NCBI GenBank assembly: GCA_027577595.1
Contig: JANBRJ010000040.1
Span: 62,001 to 126,000, forward strand
DNA from: Coemansia sp. RSA 487
Lineage: Eukaryota; Kickxellomycota; Kickxellomycetes; Kickxellales; Kickxellaceae
Length of the DNA: 64,000 bases
Direction: 5' to 3'
Within the stretch, counting starts at the first letter, position 1. Every line of letters begins with the position of its first letter. The translations under genes and the position numbers were made by a program. Shown in pieces: positions 37,116 to 47,803 of this stretch. Under the pieces are notes generated by a model that worked only from the letters and a program-made list of their open reading frames with translations, did no database searches and was not told the origin of the DNA.

Positions 37116-39177
37116 GAGACTTCATTTGTTAATTACCGTCACTCATGCGGGAGAGACTAGCTGAGAACCCAACTCGATTGAAAGGCTATTTGGGAGAAAA
37201 GAATGCTTGTATAAGATAAAGCTTTCACAGCGCGAGAGTTTGTGAAACTTTGCAAAAGCGCCATACAAAAAAATGCCAGAAAGCCATACAGCAGCAACGG
37301 TCGGTTTGTTTGGCTCTCTCTCTCAGTCGGAGGCTTCTTTAGTTCTGCTTCTTTTTCCCTTTCAACCGAGAAATAAACATCGCTTGTAACAACTACTGTT
37401 ACCTTCCTCATATGAACTATTCAATCCCACACACACAAAACACACAGCAGCAGAAGCAGCAGCAAACACAGGACACCAGAATACTTACAGTTTCTCACTG
37501 GGAGATTCGAACCCCGCAAAGCCCAATCTACACGCCTCGTTACATTTGCAGTTGCTTGTAGATGTTTTTTAATTTATGTTTTTGTTATCTTAGATAACAT
37601 TTTTTTTTGCAAAGATATAGAAAACAGAGAACACATAAACTGTCTGTAATTGATACTTTGTATTTGAAAATGAAAGAAAAACGCAAGAAAAAATGGAATA
37701 TAAAAGACATGGTTAAATAAACAATGACCTGATGTAATTAATATGAAACATTTTAACAAATTGTCATTGCTGCTTGCAGGTCGCAAGACCAACTTTGCAG
37801 CCGGAGAGAAATAGTAATGCTTGTTTACTGTAGGCAGCATAATGTGGCAACTGCATTTTATTATGTCAACATTAAATTGAAATTGTCATTTTTGTGCATA
37901 CGTTTTCAATTGTCAATTCTTGCCTTTTCTCTGCTATTGAATTGTACTGACTCCTTTTGCTTGGAAAATAACACATACAATTCCTACTCATTGGGTATAT
38001 AAACAATATTTATTTCTGAATATTGAGTAAAATAAATCGCCGCAGCGCCATGTATTATATATATGCCAGTATAATGATATTAGCCAAATTTACACAAAAC
38101 TTTACACCAAATGCCTATACTTTATAGTATGTGGGAATAAAGTAATAAACAACAGACAAAAAAGATAGCATGACAGCAGCACCACTAGCAGCAATTGAAA
38201 CAGCATAAAAGGTACAAACAGAAGAAAACAAACTGCACTTTTTATTATTGATCTTGCAGCAGAATAAGCCATGCAAGGCTTTTCTCTTCCTGGTAACTGG
38301 CTCTGGTATCTTCAAGTGATGATCACAGCATTTATTAATATTGGTTTTGTGTGAAAAAAAATATATATATAGCGGCTGCCAGCTTTTTATTCTTCTTTGG
38401 AAGAGTTGTATTATGCCCACCTGCTCAATTTTCTTTTTATAGTGATGCCCCTTGTAAAAAGCTAACACGGTTTATCGCCTCGGTTCTGTGGTGCCTTGGG
38501 TCTGCAAGGCTGTAATCTGGGTCGAACCCTACGACGACACACACATGGATATGAATGATTTTAACCACCATACTCTCAGACTGTTTTCGCTTTAGTTCTG
38601 TTCTTTCCTTCGGCTATGATCATTTCATACAAACCTCTCTTAACAACTAACTGAAGCAAATGTTACCAATGTGTGTTTTCTATTTACAACAACGGGAAAA
38701 GGAAAACGTGACTTGGTTTGGCTTTTCTGTACATTGCCAGCTCAAGTCTCTGCCATCCTTCCCAAATAAAATGACTAAAAATAGGTCGCTGCTGAAACAG
38801 GAAAAGGAAATATACAAAGCGTCAAGCTCACACGGGTGTGCAATAAATAGAAAAGCTAATACGTTTTTTTTGGGATGCTCCAATGCAAAGCAGCAAAAAA
38901 ATAAAACAAAGCCAATAAGTGGCAAGGATTGGTGAGTAAACGAGCAATAGTGACGATGCAAAGCAAATGGAGTCAAGCAAGCTGACCTTCCAAAGAGGAA
39001 AAGTAAACCAAATTAAAAAGCGTAGTTCGCTTATACACATGAAAAGGAGTGATGCAGGGGATGGAGTGGGATGTGGATATACAAAGTCCTGTTTTACGTG
39101 TGCTAGGCTCTTCTGTATCTTCGAATGTCCGAAAGAAGAAAGCTTCATTCTGGCTGAAATTGAGGTGGGCATTTTCT
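37116..39177. other. 2 kb AT-rich intergenic region
   Basis: No supported gene. It includes a C-A-G-rich patch (~37445-37465), a tRNA-3'-like patch just after it, and long A/T runs. A short minus-strand frame with one hydrophobic stretch (37157-37411) is too weak to call. Confidence 0.5.
37485..37530 (-). other. tRNA-like 3' half (B-box-like) fragment
   Basis: The minus strand reads T-T-G-G-G-C-T-T-T-G-C, then G-G-G-G-T-T-C-G-A-A-T-C-T-C-C-C, like the variable arm and T-arm of eukaryotic tRNA-Ser. Four of five T-stem pairs form. No matching 5' acceptor strand or D-arm is found within 120 bp, so it is not a working tRNA; a worn tRNA or SINE piece is possible. Confidence 0.3.
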
Positions 39178-40572
39178 TCATGAGGATGACTGGTTATTTA
39201 TTGGCAGATGCTCCATGGCCAACGCGAATCGCTCGTCGTAGTGGTGGTGGCGGCCCCCCGACGACGTTGAATCGTTTGCTGGCGGCGGGCTGCTGCCATG
39301 TGAAGACTTGCTCCGTTGGCTGCTGCGATGGCGGTGGTGACAGCTGTGGCTGCTGCTATGGCTGTGGTCCCGGTGCTCATGCGCTAGCTTCAGCTTTTCT
39401 AGCTGAAATGTGCTGCCTTCGTCCCAGTAAAGCTGGCTGTGGCGATGTCTCTTATGCTCCTGGGGGTCATAGCTGCCGCTGCTGCCTTCGCTGACGAGCA
39501 TGTTGGAGTAGCCGTGGATGCTATGGCGAGTTTTGTGGCGGCTTCGGCTGCTGCTGCTGCCGCCGTGTCCTTGGTTCCTATTAAGCTCTGACCGTGGCGG
39601 GCTGTTGTTATCGGTGAGAGACGCTGTGCGGCTCAGCCCAGAGCTGTTGTTAGTGTATGTGCTGTTGCGAAGAGCAGCATTGCCGGTCTGCTCTGCAAAG
39701 GGCATGGAGCCGCTGTACTGCGGGATGGACAGATGCGATGAGTACGGCACTGATGATGGTGCCGATGAGGCCTCAAGATAGGTGACAAGGGGATCTGCAA
39801 ACGTCACTCTTTTGCGGGGTTTCTGTACCGAGTTTTTCAAAATGGGTATCGGTACACATGCAGGCATGGATGAAGCAAGTGGTGCGCCAGAGTAGCTTCC
39901 GCTGGTACCGGCTGTGGTGTTGTTGTTGTTGTTGTTGTTGTTGTTGTGACGCATGATGTCAAGATACTGTGGCTGTTGCTGAGGGGAGCCCACAGTATAG
40001 CTTGGCTGCTGCTGCTGGCTGTGGCTGCCGAGATGGTACGTACTGAAGCCAAGCGGACCGTTGTAGCTGCTCTGGCCGCTGCCGCTGTATTGGTGGCGGC
40101 GCCGGCTGTGCTGCTGGAGAGGGTAGAGGGGCGTCGCATGCTGGGAGCCGTGGTAGCTGAGGCCAGAGCTGACAAGACCGCTACTTATAAGGTCGTCCTT
40201 TGGAGGAGTGGATGCTGCTGTGTCCCAGGCGGAGGGGTAGTAGGCGCTGCCGGCGTAGCTGTACTTTGAATGTCTGTAGTTTGCTGGTGTGATCTGCTGA
40301 TGGCTGTGGGCAGAGCTATAGCTGGCACTCTGCTGGTGCGCGTGGAGTTTGGCTGCAGACGAGATGCCAACTGGTCCTGCCATAGGGATGTTTTCCTTCA
40401 GAGAGCTTGGCAGCGGAATGGACATTGGCAGAAACGGCGTGCTGGCGGTGTTGTTGGAGCGGGATGGGGAACCACGCCGGCCTGCGCCAATAGGGTATGG
40501 CTGTGCGTGCTGTGGCGGCGTAACAACGACGCTAGGTTGCGAGTAGTATGCAGAGGGCGTGTACATCGCCAT
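39178..40572 (-). CDS. Disordered protein with PP1-docking motifs, function unknown
   Basis: 464 residues, almost all low complexity (Ser, His, Gln, Asn, Pro, Tyr). I do not recognise a family. In the middle lies P-I-L-K (243-246), eight residues before R-V-T-F-A-D (255-260): a SILK-like motif next to an R-V-x-F motif, the pair that docks protein phosphatase 1 catalytic subunit. An Asn9 run is encoded by a (GTT)n microsatellite read on this strand. The C-terminal third is Ser/His/Arg-rich. The uninterrupted 1.4-kb frame and the one conserved-looking island favour a real gene. A role as a PP1 regulator is inference. Confidence 0.6.
   Translation of the reverse strand: MAMYTPSAYYSQPSVVVTPPQHAQPYPIGAGRRGSPSRSNNTASTPFLPMSIPLPSSLKENIPMAGPVGISSAAKLHAHQQSASYSSAHSHQQITPANYRHSKYSYAGSAYYPSAWDTAASTPPKDDLISSGLVSSGLSYHGSQHATPLYPLQQHSRRRHQYSGSGQSSYNGPLGFSTYHLGSHSQQQQPSYTVGSPQQQPQYLDIMRHNNNNNNNNNTTAGTSGSYSGAPLASSMPACVPIPILKNSVQKPRKRVTFADPLVTYLEASSAPSSVPYSSHLSIPQYSGSMPFAEQTGNAALRNSTYTNNSSGLSRTASLTDNNSPPRSELNRNQGHGGSSSSRSRHKTRHSIHGYSNMLVSEGSSGSYDPQEHKRHRHSQLYWDEGSTFQLEKLKLAHEHRDHSHSSSHSCHHRHRSSQRSKSSHGSSPPPANDSTSSGGRHHHYDERFALAMEHLPINNQSSS
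39919..39947 (+). repeat. (GTT)n microsatellite encoding poly-Asn
   Basis: Nine or so trinucleotide units within the disordered minus-strand gene; they encode an Asn run. Confidence 0.85.
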
Positions 40573-42169
40573 ATAGATCAGCTAGGCAACAATGGCAGCA
40601 GGAGGGGTCAAAGGCAGGCGCTGTCGGAACAATAATCAAATATACAAAATAAGAGTGCCAGAAAATGCAGAGCAACAGAGCGAGAAGAGAGAAGATTGAG
40701 TAAAGTGCTTTGCTACAACAGTTATTTATTTATCGTTGAGAACGAAGGGAGAAAAAGACTGAGCAAGGCGGCTAAAGACTGGGGGAGATGCGGCATGTAC
40801 TATTTTATATTTCTGGAGAGGAGAGGTTTTGCTGGTAGAGCTTGCTTTCCTTTTTCGGAAGATATCCGTTGAGCAGCAAAAGGTGTTGTGATTCGTTCGC
40901 TTTCCCCCTACAAGCTGAAGAAGAAATCTGTATAAAGAGTTCGGCAGCAAGAGACCGAGACTTTACCCTGTGCCCCCCTACCTCCATCCTCTCCCCGTTC
41001 TTTCTAGCGAAGACTCGGCCGGCCAGGTGTCCATGTTGCATGCGCGCATCCTTAAGAGTGCGAATGAGACTTGGACGGGCATGTGCGTGGGCGGCTATGT
41101 ACGCGCAAATACACGCAGAAAGAATCCAGAAAGGAGTAGATGAAAAAGGCAAGCCAGGCTTTTCGACCAGATAACAACGTCGTAATAGCTGGCTGAATAG
41201 GGCTTAGTGGAAAAGCACGTGCACACATGGAACCAGAAGCACACCAGCTGCCTCCACCCCCCAAATACTGGTATTTTTATAATGTAATCGGAGGGTGCAC
41301 ATGTGTCTGTGTGTGGTCATATTGCAGCATAAGCCCTACCCACACCCTATTTAGACGTTTCTGTTATTTTCAGCGCTCACATGCCCAACATCCACTATTA
41401 TTTTCGCTACTGTGCTCGTTTCTATTTTTTGCATCTTTTCCGTTTCCACATTGCATCTGGTGTGGCATCACCTGCGCTGATAAAGGTACAAGTCCCGCCA
41501 TAGCGCGTGGGTGCATGCGGCGTCATGTCGGAACAACGTACCGATGATACACATCGACATCTATGAAATGCATTATCCACACATTGACATATGGACACAT
41601 GTATAAGAGCGAATTCCACTGCACATCGCTTGATGCTGTTATTTTGCAATAACTTCTAATTCACACATTGCGCAACAAGCGAGTAATAGCACGTCGTTCC
41701 CAGGGGCTTCAACGCTGATTTGCAGTCGAGCTCAAGACAGCCCCACCTGTGCACAGCAGCAATGCTTGCGGAGACGCCATACCCGATGACAATCAAATCA
41801 ACAAGCTGCATCAATCCGCATCAGCCTTTATCCGCAGTTGTGCTTTGGAATTCCGAACAAATCAGGTAAAAACAAGGTGGTAGAAATTCTAGAAAACAAA
41901 ATAAGTGGCCATCCTCTCCTCCCGTCGGAGTGCGTAGCATTTGCATCGCGCCCAGGAGCAGCAGAAACAGAACTTTCCAGATATAACGAACCAAGGACTG
42001 CGGTGATGCGAGAAGAAAGGAGAGATAGTGCGGAGATAAACAGGTTTATTATAAAATGTTTTTCCGCCATCACAAAGTCCCAGGAAACTGGCCAAGTCTT
42101 GCGGTTGATGAATTATTCTCTTCCTTGTGGAAGTGTGAGGAAAGTCCCAATCCAGAATCTCTGGCCCAA
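40573..42169. other. 1.6 kb intergenic region, no gene seen
   Basis: Only short, conflicting frames. It contains the promoter of the disordered-protein gene and the 3' flank of the helicase gene. I find no RNA gene or repeat of note. Confidence 0.5.
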
Positions 42170-44353
42170 TCAGCGGCCGCGGCCGCGACCTCCACCACCA
42201 TAGCCACGTCCTCCGCGAGTGCCACCAAAGCCTCCACGCCCGCCGCGGGATCCGCCGCGCCCGCCAAAGCCTCCCCGCCCGCCACGGGACCCGCCGAAGC
42301 CTCCACGTCCACCATACCCACCGCCGCCAGCTGACCGACCAGTGCTCATGCCCTGGTCCTCGAGTTGCGGCAGCTCCTCGCAGAACTCAAGGCGCATTCC
42401 TGCCTGCTTCTCGGACCAGGCGTGGCCCTTGATAACAACCGTCGACTTGGCGCCGGCCTCGTCGGCCTTATGCTCCTCGACCAGCGACGCATTGATATCA
42501 AACACAACCGCTTTGCGCCCGTCCGCAATACGGAACGACGTCATATCGCTGTCGACTAGCCCTGGGGTGTGGCGAACCATGCTACCACGCACAAAGCCCC
42601 ACGTCCGGACGGCCTCGCTTGTATGCATGATGAGCGTGATTCTGTTGGTCTCGCCGCTGAGCAGACTACGCTTACTGATTCCCTGGCTGTATCCGGAGAT
42701 GTGCGCAAGAGCTGCCGCAAGCGCACGCGCTGTGTCGCCGCCAAAGAAGTTGTCCGAGAGCTTCTGGGCAGTGTCCAGGAACAGCTCAATGGCCGACGGC
42801 GCACACCGCTCGATGACCTTGGACGACTCGAAGCCGGTCGTCAGGATAATGTCCTTTGCCTGCGGCGGCGAGATAAGATCGCACACAACACCCGTGCGCT
42901 TCTTGATGTAGTCGACCCACCATGCGTCGTTGGGTCCGAAGCATGTAATGCAGACGCCAGACCGCCCGGCACGCCCAGTGCGTCCGCTGCGGTGAATGAA
43001 TGTCTCTGCATCCTTGGGCGGATCAATGTTGATGACAAGATCAACCTCAGGGATGTCCAGTCCACGCGCTGCAACGTCCGTGCAAATAAGGACACGTATC
43101 GTGCCATTGCGGAATCCTTGCAGCGTCTGCTCGCGCTGCGACTGCACAATGTCGCCGTGCAGCGCCTGTGCGCCCTTCGAGAACTTTGCAGAGACTGCAA
43201 GGTTGTTAGCATCGGATTTTTTCTCTGTGAAAATGATCGTCCGTCCAGCTTTCCCGTACACCGCCACCAGATCGGCCACAATATCCTGGCGTGTCTTCCA
43301 TGGCGTCATGATTGCCTTGTACTCGACGGTCTCACTGGTCTTGAGCTTCTGCGAACCGATCAGATCGATCTTTTTGTGCTCGGGCCGCATAAAATCTCGC
43401 ACGACCTGGTTGACCCACTCGGGCACGGTTGCCGAGAACAGCAGCGTCTGGTATGCCCCGCCGTTGCGCTGGTCCTTGATGCAGTGCAGCACCTTCTCCA
43501 TATCTTCCTTGAACCCAATGTCCAGCATCTGGTCTGCCTCATCTAGGCAGATGAACTCGATGCAGTCCAGATGTAGGCAGTCGCGGTCGATCAGATCAAT
43601 GACGCGGCCCGGGGTGCCGACGACAAAGTCAACGCCGCCGCGCAGCGCATAGATCTGGTCGCTGATCGAGGTGCCTCCGTACACAGTTGCCACGCTGAAC
43701 TTTCTGGTTGTGGACTCGATTTCGTTGGCAACTTGCTTGGCGAGCTCGCGCGTAGGCGCAAGAACAACGGCGCGTGGATGGCGCCCGCGGTCCATCCGGT
43801 CGCTGGACTTCAGCATCTGCTCGATCATCGGCAGTGAGAACGCAAGCGTCTTGCCAGTACCCGTGCGCGCGCGCCCAAGCACGTCGTAGCCGTCGAGAAT
43901 CGGCTTCAAGGTGCTTGCCTGGATAGGGAAAAGCGCCTCAATCCCGCGCTTGCGCAGCGCCTCCTTGGTTACATCCGAGAGAGGGAAGTTGTCCACTGAG
44001 AGCTCATTGGTCGCATCGGGCTTTACATCTTCGCTGGCCGTAGGCTCAGTGCTTTCAGTGTGTGCCTTCTTGCTTGGCCGCTTGTCTTCGCTCTCGGAGT
44101 CTGAGCCCGAAGATGAAGATGCCGATGACGACGAGGAGGAAGCTGAAGACGAATGCTTACGCTTCTTGTCCTTGCTCTTGTTTTCCTTGTCCTTTTTGTC
44201 CTTTTTGTCTTTTTTGTTGTCCTTGCTCTTGTCCTTCTTTTCCTTCTTCTCGCTCTTGCTCTTCTTCTCCTTGTGCTTCTTCTCCTTTACAGGAGAGGCA
44301 TTCGTGAGCTCCGGGGTCGCATAAGCTGCGGCAATATCAATTGATGGTGCCAT
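42170..44353 (-). CDS. DDX21: DEAD-box RNA helicase of the DDX21/Gu family
   Basis: 727 residues. Order: Lys-rich N-terminus (K-D-K-K-D-K repeats, ~20-70), acidic Ser tract, helicase core (~115-480), GUCT domain (~530-640), RGG/GFGG tail (~665-727). Core motifs are all present: Q motif F-P-I-Q, motif I A-R-T-G-T-G-K-T, P-T-R-E-L-A, D-E-A-D, S-A-T and H-R-S-G-R-T-G-R. GUCT plus RGG tail is the architecture of nucleolar DDX21/DDX50, which unwind RNA in rRNA transcription and processing. Dikaryan model yeasts lack an obvious counterpart with GUCT, as far as I know. Confidence 0.92.
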   Translation of the reverse strand: MAPSIDIAAAYATPELTNASPVKEKKHKEKKSKSEKKEKKDKSKDNKKDKKDKKDKENKSKDKKRKHSSSASSSSSSASSSSGSDSESEDKRPSKKAHTESTEPTASEDVKPDATNELSVDNFPLSDVTKEALRKRGIEALFPIQASTLKPILDGYDVLGRARTGTGKTLAFSLPMIEQMLKSSDRMDRGRHPRAVVLAPTRELAKQVANEIESTTRKFSVATVYGGTSISDQIYALRGGVDFVVGTPGRVIDLIDRDCLHLDCIEFICLDEADQMLDIGFKEDMEKVLHCIKDQRNGGAYQTLLFSATVPEWVNQVVRDFMRPEHKKIDLIGSQKLKTSETVEYKAIMTPWKTRQDIVADLVAVYGKAGRTIIFTEKKSDANNLAVSAKFSKGAQALHGDIVQSQREQTLQGFRNGTIRVLICTDVAARGLDIPEVDLVINIDPPKDAETFIHRSGRTGRAGRSGVCITCFGPNDAWWVDYIKKRTGVVCDLISPPQAKDIILTTGFESSKVIERCAPSAIELFLDTAQKLSDNFFGGDTARALAAALAHISGYSQGISKRSLLSGETNRITLIMHTSEAVRTWGFVRGSMVRHTPGLVDSDMTSFRIADGRKAVVFDINASLVEEHKADEAGAKSTVVIKGHAWSEKQAGMRLEFCEELPQLEDQGMSTGRSAGGGGYGGRGGFGGSRGGRGGFGGRGGSRGGRGGFGGTRGGRGYGGGGRGRGR

Positions 44354-45476
44354 TTTTATCTAAAGAGGTGATTAAGACGTCAAGTGTATAAACAGGTGAA
44401 ACTATATACTATACAGGAAAGTGCGGATGTTTCTTTCGTATTATATTCTCAAAAGTAAAACTTTCCGAGGGTTTAATATGAAAAGTAGGTATAGCTAAAG
44501 AAAAGAATGATAATACTGAGAACCTTGCTGAAGAAAAGAAGGATACTTCTCTGTTCCTGCTCCGAGAACGCCTTTTTATGTATGACCGGCTTTTTCTTTT
44601 GAAAGCTTTTTTTCAAAAAAAAAAACAATCGTTGATTGAGTGATTAAATTCTGATCCGTCTAATCAGGAAATATCTTTTCGCGATCGAGAGAAAAAAAAG
44701 CAGTCCCAACCCTTTTTTTTTCCCTTGTCCCCTTTTTCCCAGCCACACAAGATGGTGTGGGAAAATCAAGGAGACTGCTTTCCATGTCTTGTCAGCAGGG
44801 TCCGCAAGCTGAAAGAAGCATTGAAGTGTTAGGGATGGTCCCTCTTCTCTTTTCGCAAACAATTTACTTGAAGAGGGAGGAGTGGTCAGCAGAGAGATAG
44901 TAAATTCGAGCGACTGGAGTCTGAGTCTTCCTGCGTACTGAACACAAACATGTGACAATCCCGATTCCAAAGTGTTAAAAAGGACGCACACTTTTTTTTG
45001 TTTGACCAAAACCCTTTTCACTTTTTCCCTTGTCAACAAACCTATTTAAAATTCGCTTTTGCTCTTTCTAACCTCTCTAATCTTTTTTGTTGCGCATTTC
45101 CAGCTTTTACAACACTTGCTTCGGAGCAATGTCCAAACAAATACTCTGCCTTTGCAATTGACTATCTAGCTCTAGACTTGCAGCGTGCTTTCGTTACGCT
45201 AAATACCATAGACACTTTACACCACCACAGAGTCGCCGGCATCGCTTGCTGCTAGGTGGAGACCCTAGTACACACATCTCGTTTCTTCTCGCATTTCTGA
45301 CACTCTTGCAGCTTCAACACACACGGTGAAACGGGCTGTGTGTGAGAAGCCTTTTTTGTATTTGCTTTATTTTTTGCCCTTTGTCTGCTGACCCTTTTTG
45401 CAGCTAGGGTGCCGTTTATTCTGTGGCCGCAGAGCTTATTTCATCCGCAAACAGCGTAGAATTGCATCCTCCCACG
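44354..45476. promoter_or_regulatory. Divergent promoter region of the DDX21 and S6K genes
   Basis: 1.1 kb between divergent starts. T-A-T-T-T-A-A-A at 45043-45050 is followed by C/T-rich DNA, suggesting an S6K start near 45080-45110 and a leader of ~370 nt. Poly-A/T runs elsewhere; no other gene. Confidence 0.4.
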
Positions 45477-47087
45477 ATGATGTTTGATATGGAGATTGAG
45501 GATGCAGGCCATCCTCCGGCAAAGGGCGGCCGGGCGTCCAAAATCGCCCAGTCTCCAATTATGCTCCCGTCGGCCATGCTTTCGCGCCCAAACTCGAGGA
45601 TGACCAACTCACGCTCAGCGTCGCCTGCGCCGCCAATGTTTCGCAAACCAAGCGTTTCTGCCGGTGTGCTTAACCTTGTGGAGTCTCAGCTCGACGACAT
45701 ACATATAGACTCAGACTACGAGGACATGGCTGAAAGGGTGCAGGTTGAGGTGGCTATTGTCGATGACTATGCAAACGAGGATAGCGACGACTCTGGTCCT
45801 TCATGCGATATTTTGGATGGCGGTTCCGCAGATGCCTCGCTGCGCCATCCGGATAACTACAAAAAGCACGCTTCATCGCTCGGAGACAATGGCCATCCAC
45901 AAGGTGCAGAGGCCCGAAAGCCCACAGCCGCAAATCCGCTGACTAAGCCCAAGGTGACGATTGACGACTTTGACGTTCTGCGGCTTATCGGAAAGGGGGG
46001 ATATGGCATGGTGTATCTTGTGCAGCATAAGGAGACTCGCAAGCACTACGCCATGAAGGTGCTGCGTAAGGCGTCGATTCTGCTGAAGAGGAGGCAGATC
46101 ACGTTCACCATGACCGAGAGGTCAATTCTCTCTGAGGTCCAGCACCCATTCATTGTGAAACTGTACTATGCATTCCAGTCAAACTCAAAGCTCTACCTGA
46201 TCATGGAGTATGTGGCGGGCGGCGAGCTGTTTACGCACATGTCAAATGAGCGCATATTCTCCGAGGACCAGGCCGTTTTCTACGCTGCCGAGCTTGTTTT
46301 GGCGCTCTCCCACCTCCACAAGCTGGGGATTGTGTTCCGTGATGCTAAGCCCGAGAACTGCCTCCTTGGGCGGACTGGCCATTTGGTTCTGACCGACTTT
46401 GGCCTCTCAAAGACCGCGCTGGGCGAGGATGGCCGCACAAGCACCTTCTGCGGCACGCCGTCTTACATGGCGCCAGAGGTCCTGGATTCATCGCATGCCT
46501 ACGATGTCAGCGTCGACTGGTGGTCCTTGGGCGTGCTTATCTACGAGATGCTCACTGGATCGGTGCCATTCAAGGGGAGAGCGCCTCAGCAGATCATCAA
46601 GAACATTAACAAGATGAAAGTCGTGTACCCACCATATCTGACTCCTGATGCAAAAGACATAATCACCCGTCTGCTGCGCAAGAAGCCCTCGCAGCGCCTT
46701 GGATACGGGAGAAACGGAATGCTGAACATCAAGAAACACCGCTTTTTCCGCGGCATCAATTGGGAGGTGCTGGAAAAGAAACACGAAGATCAGACGCCGC
46801 CAATTGTCCCCGCCGTATGTGGTGACGCCGATGTAAGCAACTTTGCTGAGGAGTTTACCTCCCAGCAAGTGCCGCCATCTATTGCTTGTGGCGACGTAGC
46901 TGGTCCCGATCTTGCTGCACACCAGTCGCACTCGTTTGGCCAGTCGTTGGCCGATGCTAGCAGCACCAAGCAACCCGATGACCGAAAGAGCGACTCTTCA
47001 CCTTCTGCAGAAGGCGATGTTGACCCTGCAACTGCCTTTTTAGGATTTAGCTTTGTGGCAAAATCTGTTCTCGACACCGTCGGTTAA
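45477..47087 (+). CDS. AGC kinase, ribosomal S6 kinase-like
   Basis: 536 residues. At the very N-terminus F-D-M-E-I (3-7) fits the TOS motif (F-x-hydrophobic-acidic-hydrophobic) by which TORC1 binds S6K. An acidic disordered leader follows, then the kinase domain (~162-430): G-K-G-G-Y-G-M-V, Y-A-M-K-V-L, R-D-A-K-P-E-N, T-D-F-G-L-S, and T-loop T-S-T-F-C-G-T-P-S-Y-M. The C-terminal hydrophobic motif F-L-G-F-S-F-V-A (Ser ~525) closely matches S6K1 F-L-G-F-T-Y-V-A, the TORC1 site. The catalytic loop has Ala where Leu is normal (R-D-L-K), but Asp, Lys and Asn remain. The ATG at 45477 was chosen over the non-ATG frame extension. Confidence 0.88.
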   Translation: MMFDMEIEDAGHPPAKGGRASKIAQSPIMLPSAMLSRPNSRMTNSRSASPAPPMFRKPSVSAGVLNLVESQLDDIHIDSDYEDMAERVQVEVAIVDDYANEDSDDSGPSCDILDGGSADASLRHPDNYKKHASSLGDNGHPQGAEARKPTAANPLTKPKVTIDDFDVLRLIGKGGYGMVYLVQHKETRKHYAMKVLRKASILLKRRQITFTMTERSILSEVQHPFIVKLYYAFQSNSKLYLIMEYVAGGELFTHMSNERIFSEDQAVFYAAELVLALSHLHKLGIVFRDAKPENCLLGRTGHLVLTDFGLSKTALGEDGRTSTFCGTPSYMAPEVLDSSHAYDVSVDWWSLGVLIYEMLTGSVPFKGRAPQQIIKNINKMKVVYPPYLTPDAKDIITRLLRKKPSQRLGYGRNGMLNIKKHRFFRGINWEVLEKKHEDQTPPIVPAVCGDADVSNFAEEFTSQQVPPSIACGDVAGPDLAAHQSHSFGQSLADASSTKQPDDRKSDSSPSAEGDVDPATAFLGFSFVAKSVLDTVG

Positions 47088-47269
47088 ACTCCTCTGCATG
47101 TTCGCCCGGTTTGAGATGTCTATCTGCACTGCTTTTCTTGTTGTTAAACGGTGTTTGATACATTAAAGTCTTTCTATAGAATAAGGGTATTTGCCTGGAA
47201 AAAGAAGTAGAATACGAAATCGCTTACTGAACCCTTGTAGATATGAAGGAAAGCTACCTGCTGTTTCGT

Positions 47270-47519
47270 TTACTTCATCTTATGCTCGGTGAACAGAACG
47301 TGCCTGTTTACTCGTGGATCAAACTTCATCATTGTCAAGCGATAGGCAGCTGTGCGAGGCCGCTGCTTTACGTATGTGTATCCGGTTCCTGCGGAGCTGA
47401 TAAGGCGCACCAGAATGTTTCTCGACTTTGCTTTCTTCGCCACTACAGTTTATAATACAAAGTAAGAAACACCGCGTGATTCAACGCATTTACAATTAGT
47501 TAAGGAAATGTATTTACTG
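47270..47519 (-). CDS. MRPL39: Mitochondrial ribosomal protein bL33m
   Basis: A 57-residue protein: [15 protein letters not shown], then A-G-T-G-Y-T-Y-V, and [16 protein letters not shown], a clear L33 family match, ending K-M-K. Exon 2 is 47442-47270. It has no ATG of its own: an acceptor T-G-T-A-G lies directly before T-G-G-C-G. A donor G-T-A-A-A-T at 47518 follows an A, so splicing (76-nt intron) would form A|TG as the start codon. The coding part is certain; the split start is inference. L33 is part of the large mitoribosomal subunit. It lies 183 bp downstream of, and converges on, the S6K gene. Confidence 0.85.
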
Positions 47520-47803
47520 TTTGGCAAATAACGAACTGCCATTGTTCTTTCTTTATCGTCGTCGTTGTAAATGAGCCATTAGAATACATACTATTTTGTA
47601 TTTTTCAAAATTTAAAATATATAACAACGTTTTATTACAGAAACGAAGACAAAAAAGGCAAATTGTGTTTGGATTTTTGATCAGAGTCAATTTATTTGCT
47701 GATAAAAGAAAGGCTGGCTTGATTCAGTATTGATTTCGCATGTGTCTGATCAACAGCGGAAACGACAAACTCGTCAACCATGGCATAAGGTGCATAGCAA
47801 ATA

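Noticed and set aside
37157-37411. 84-codon frame with one hydrophobic segment, faintly like small ER membrane proteins
   Set aside because: No convincing family motif and an AT-rich context; likely chance.
38495-38545. Second T-loop-like sequence (G-G-T-C-G-A-A-C-C-C)
   Set aside because: The stem does not pair properly and no other tRNA arm is present.
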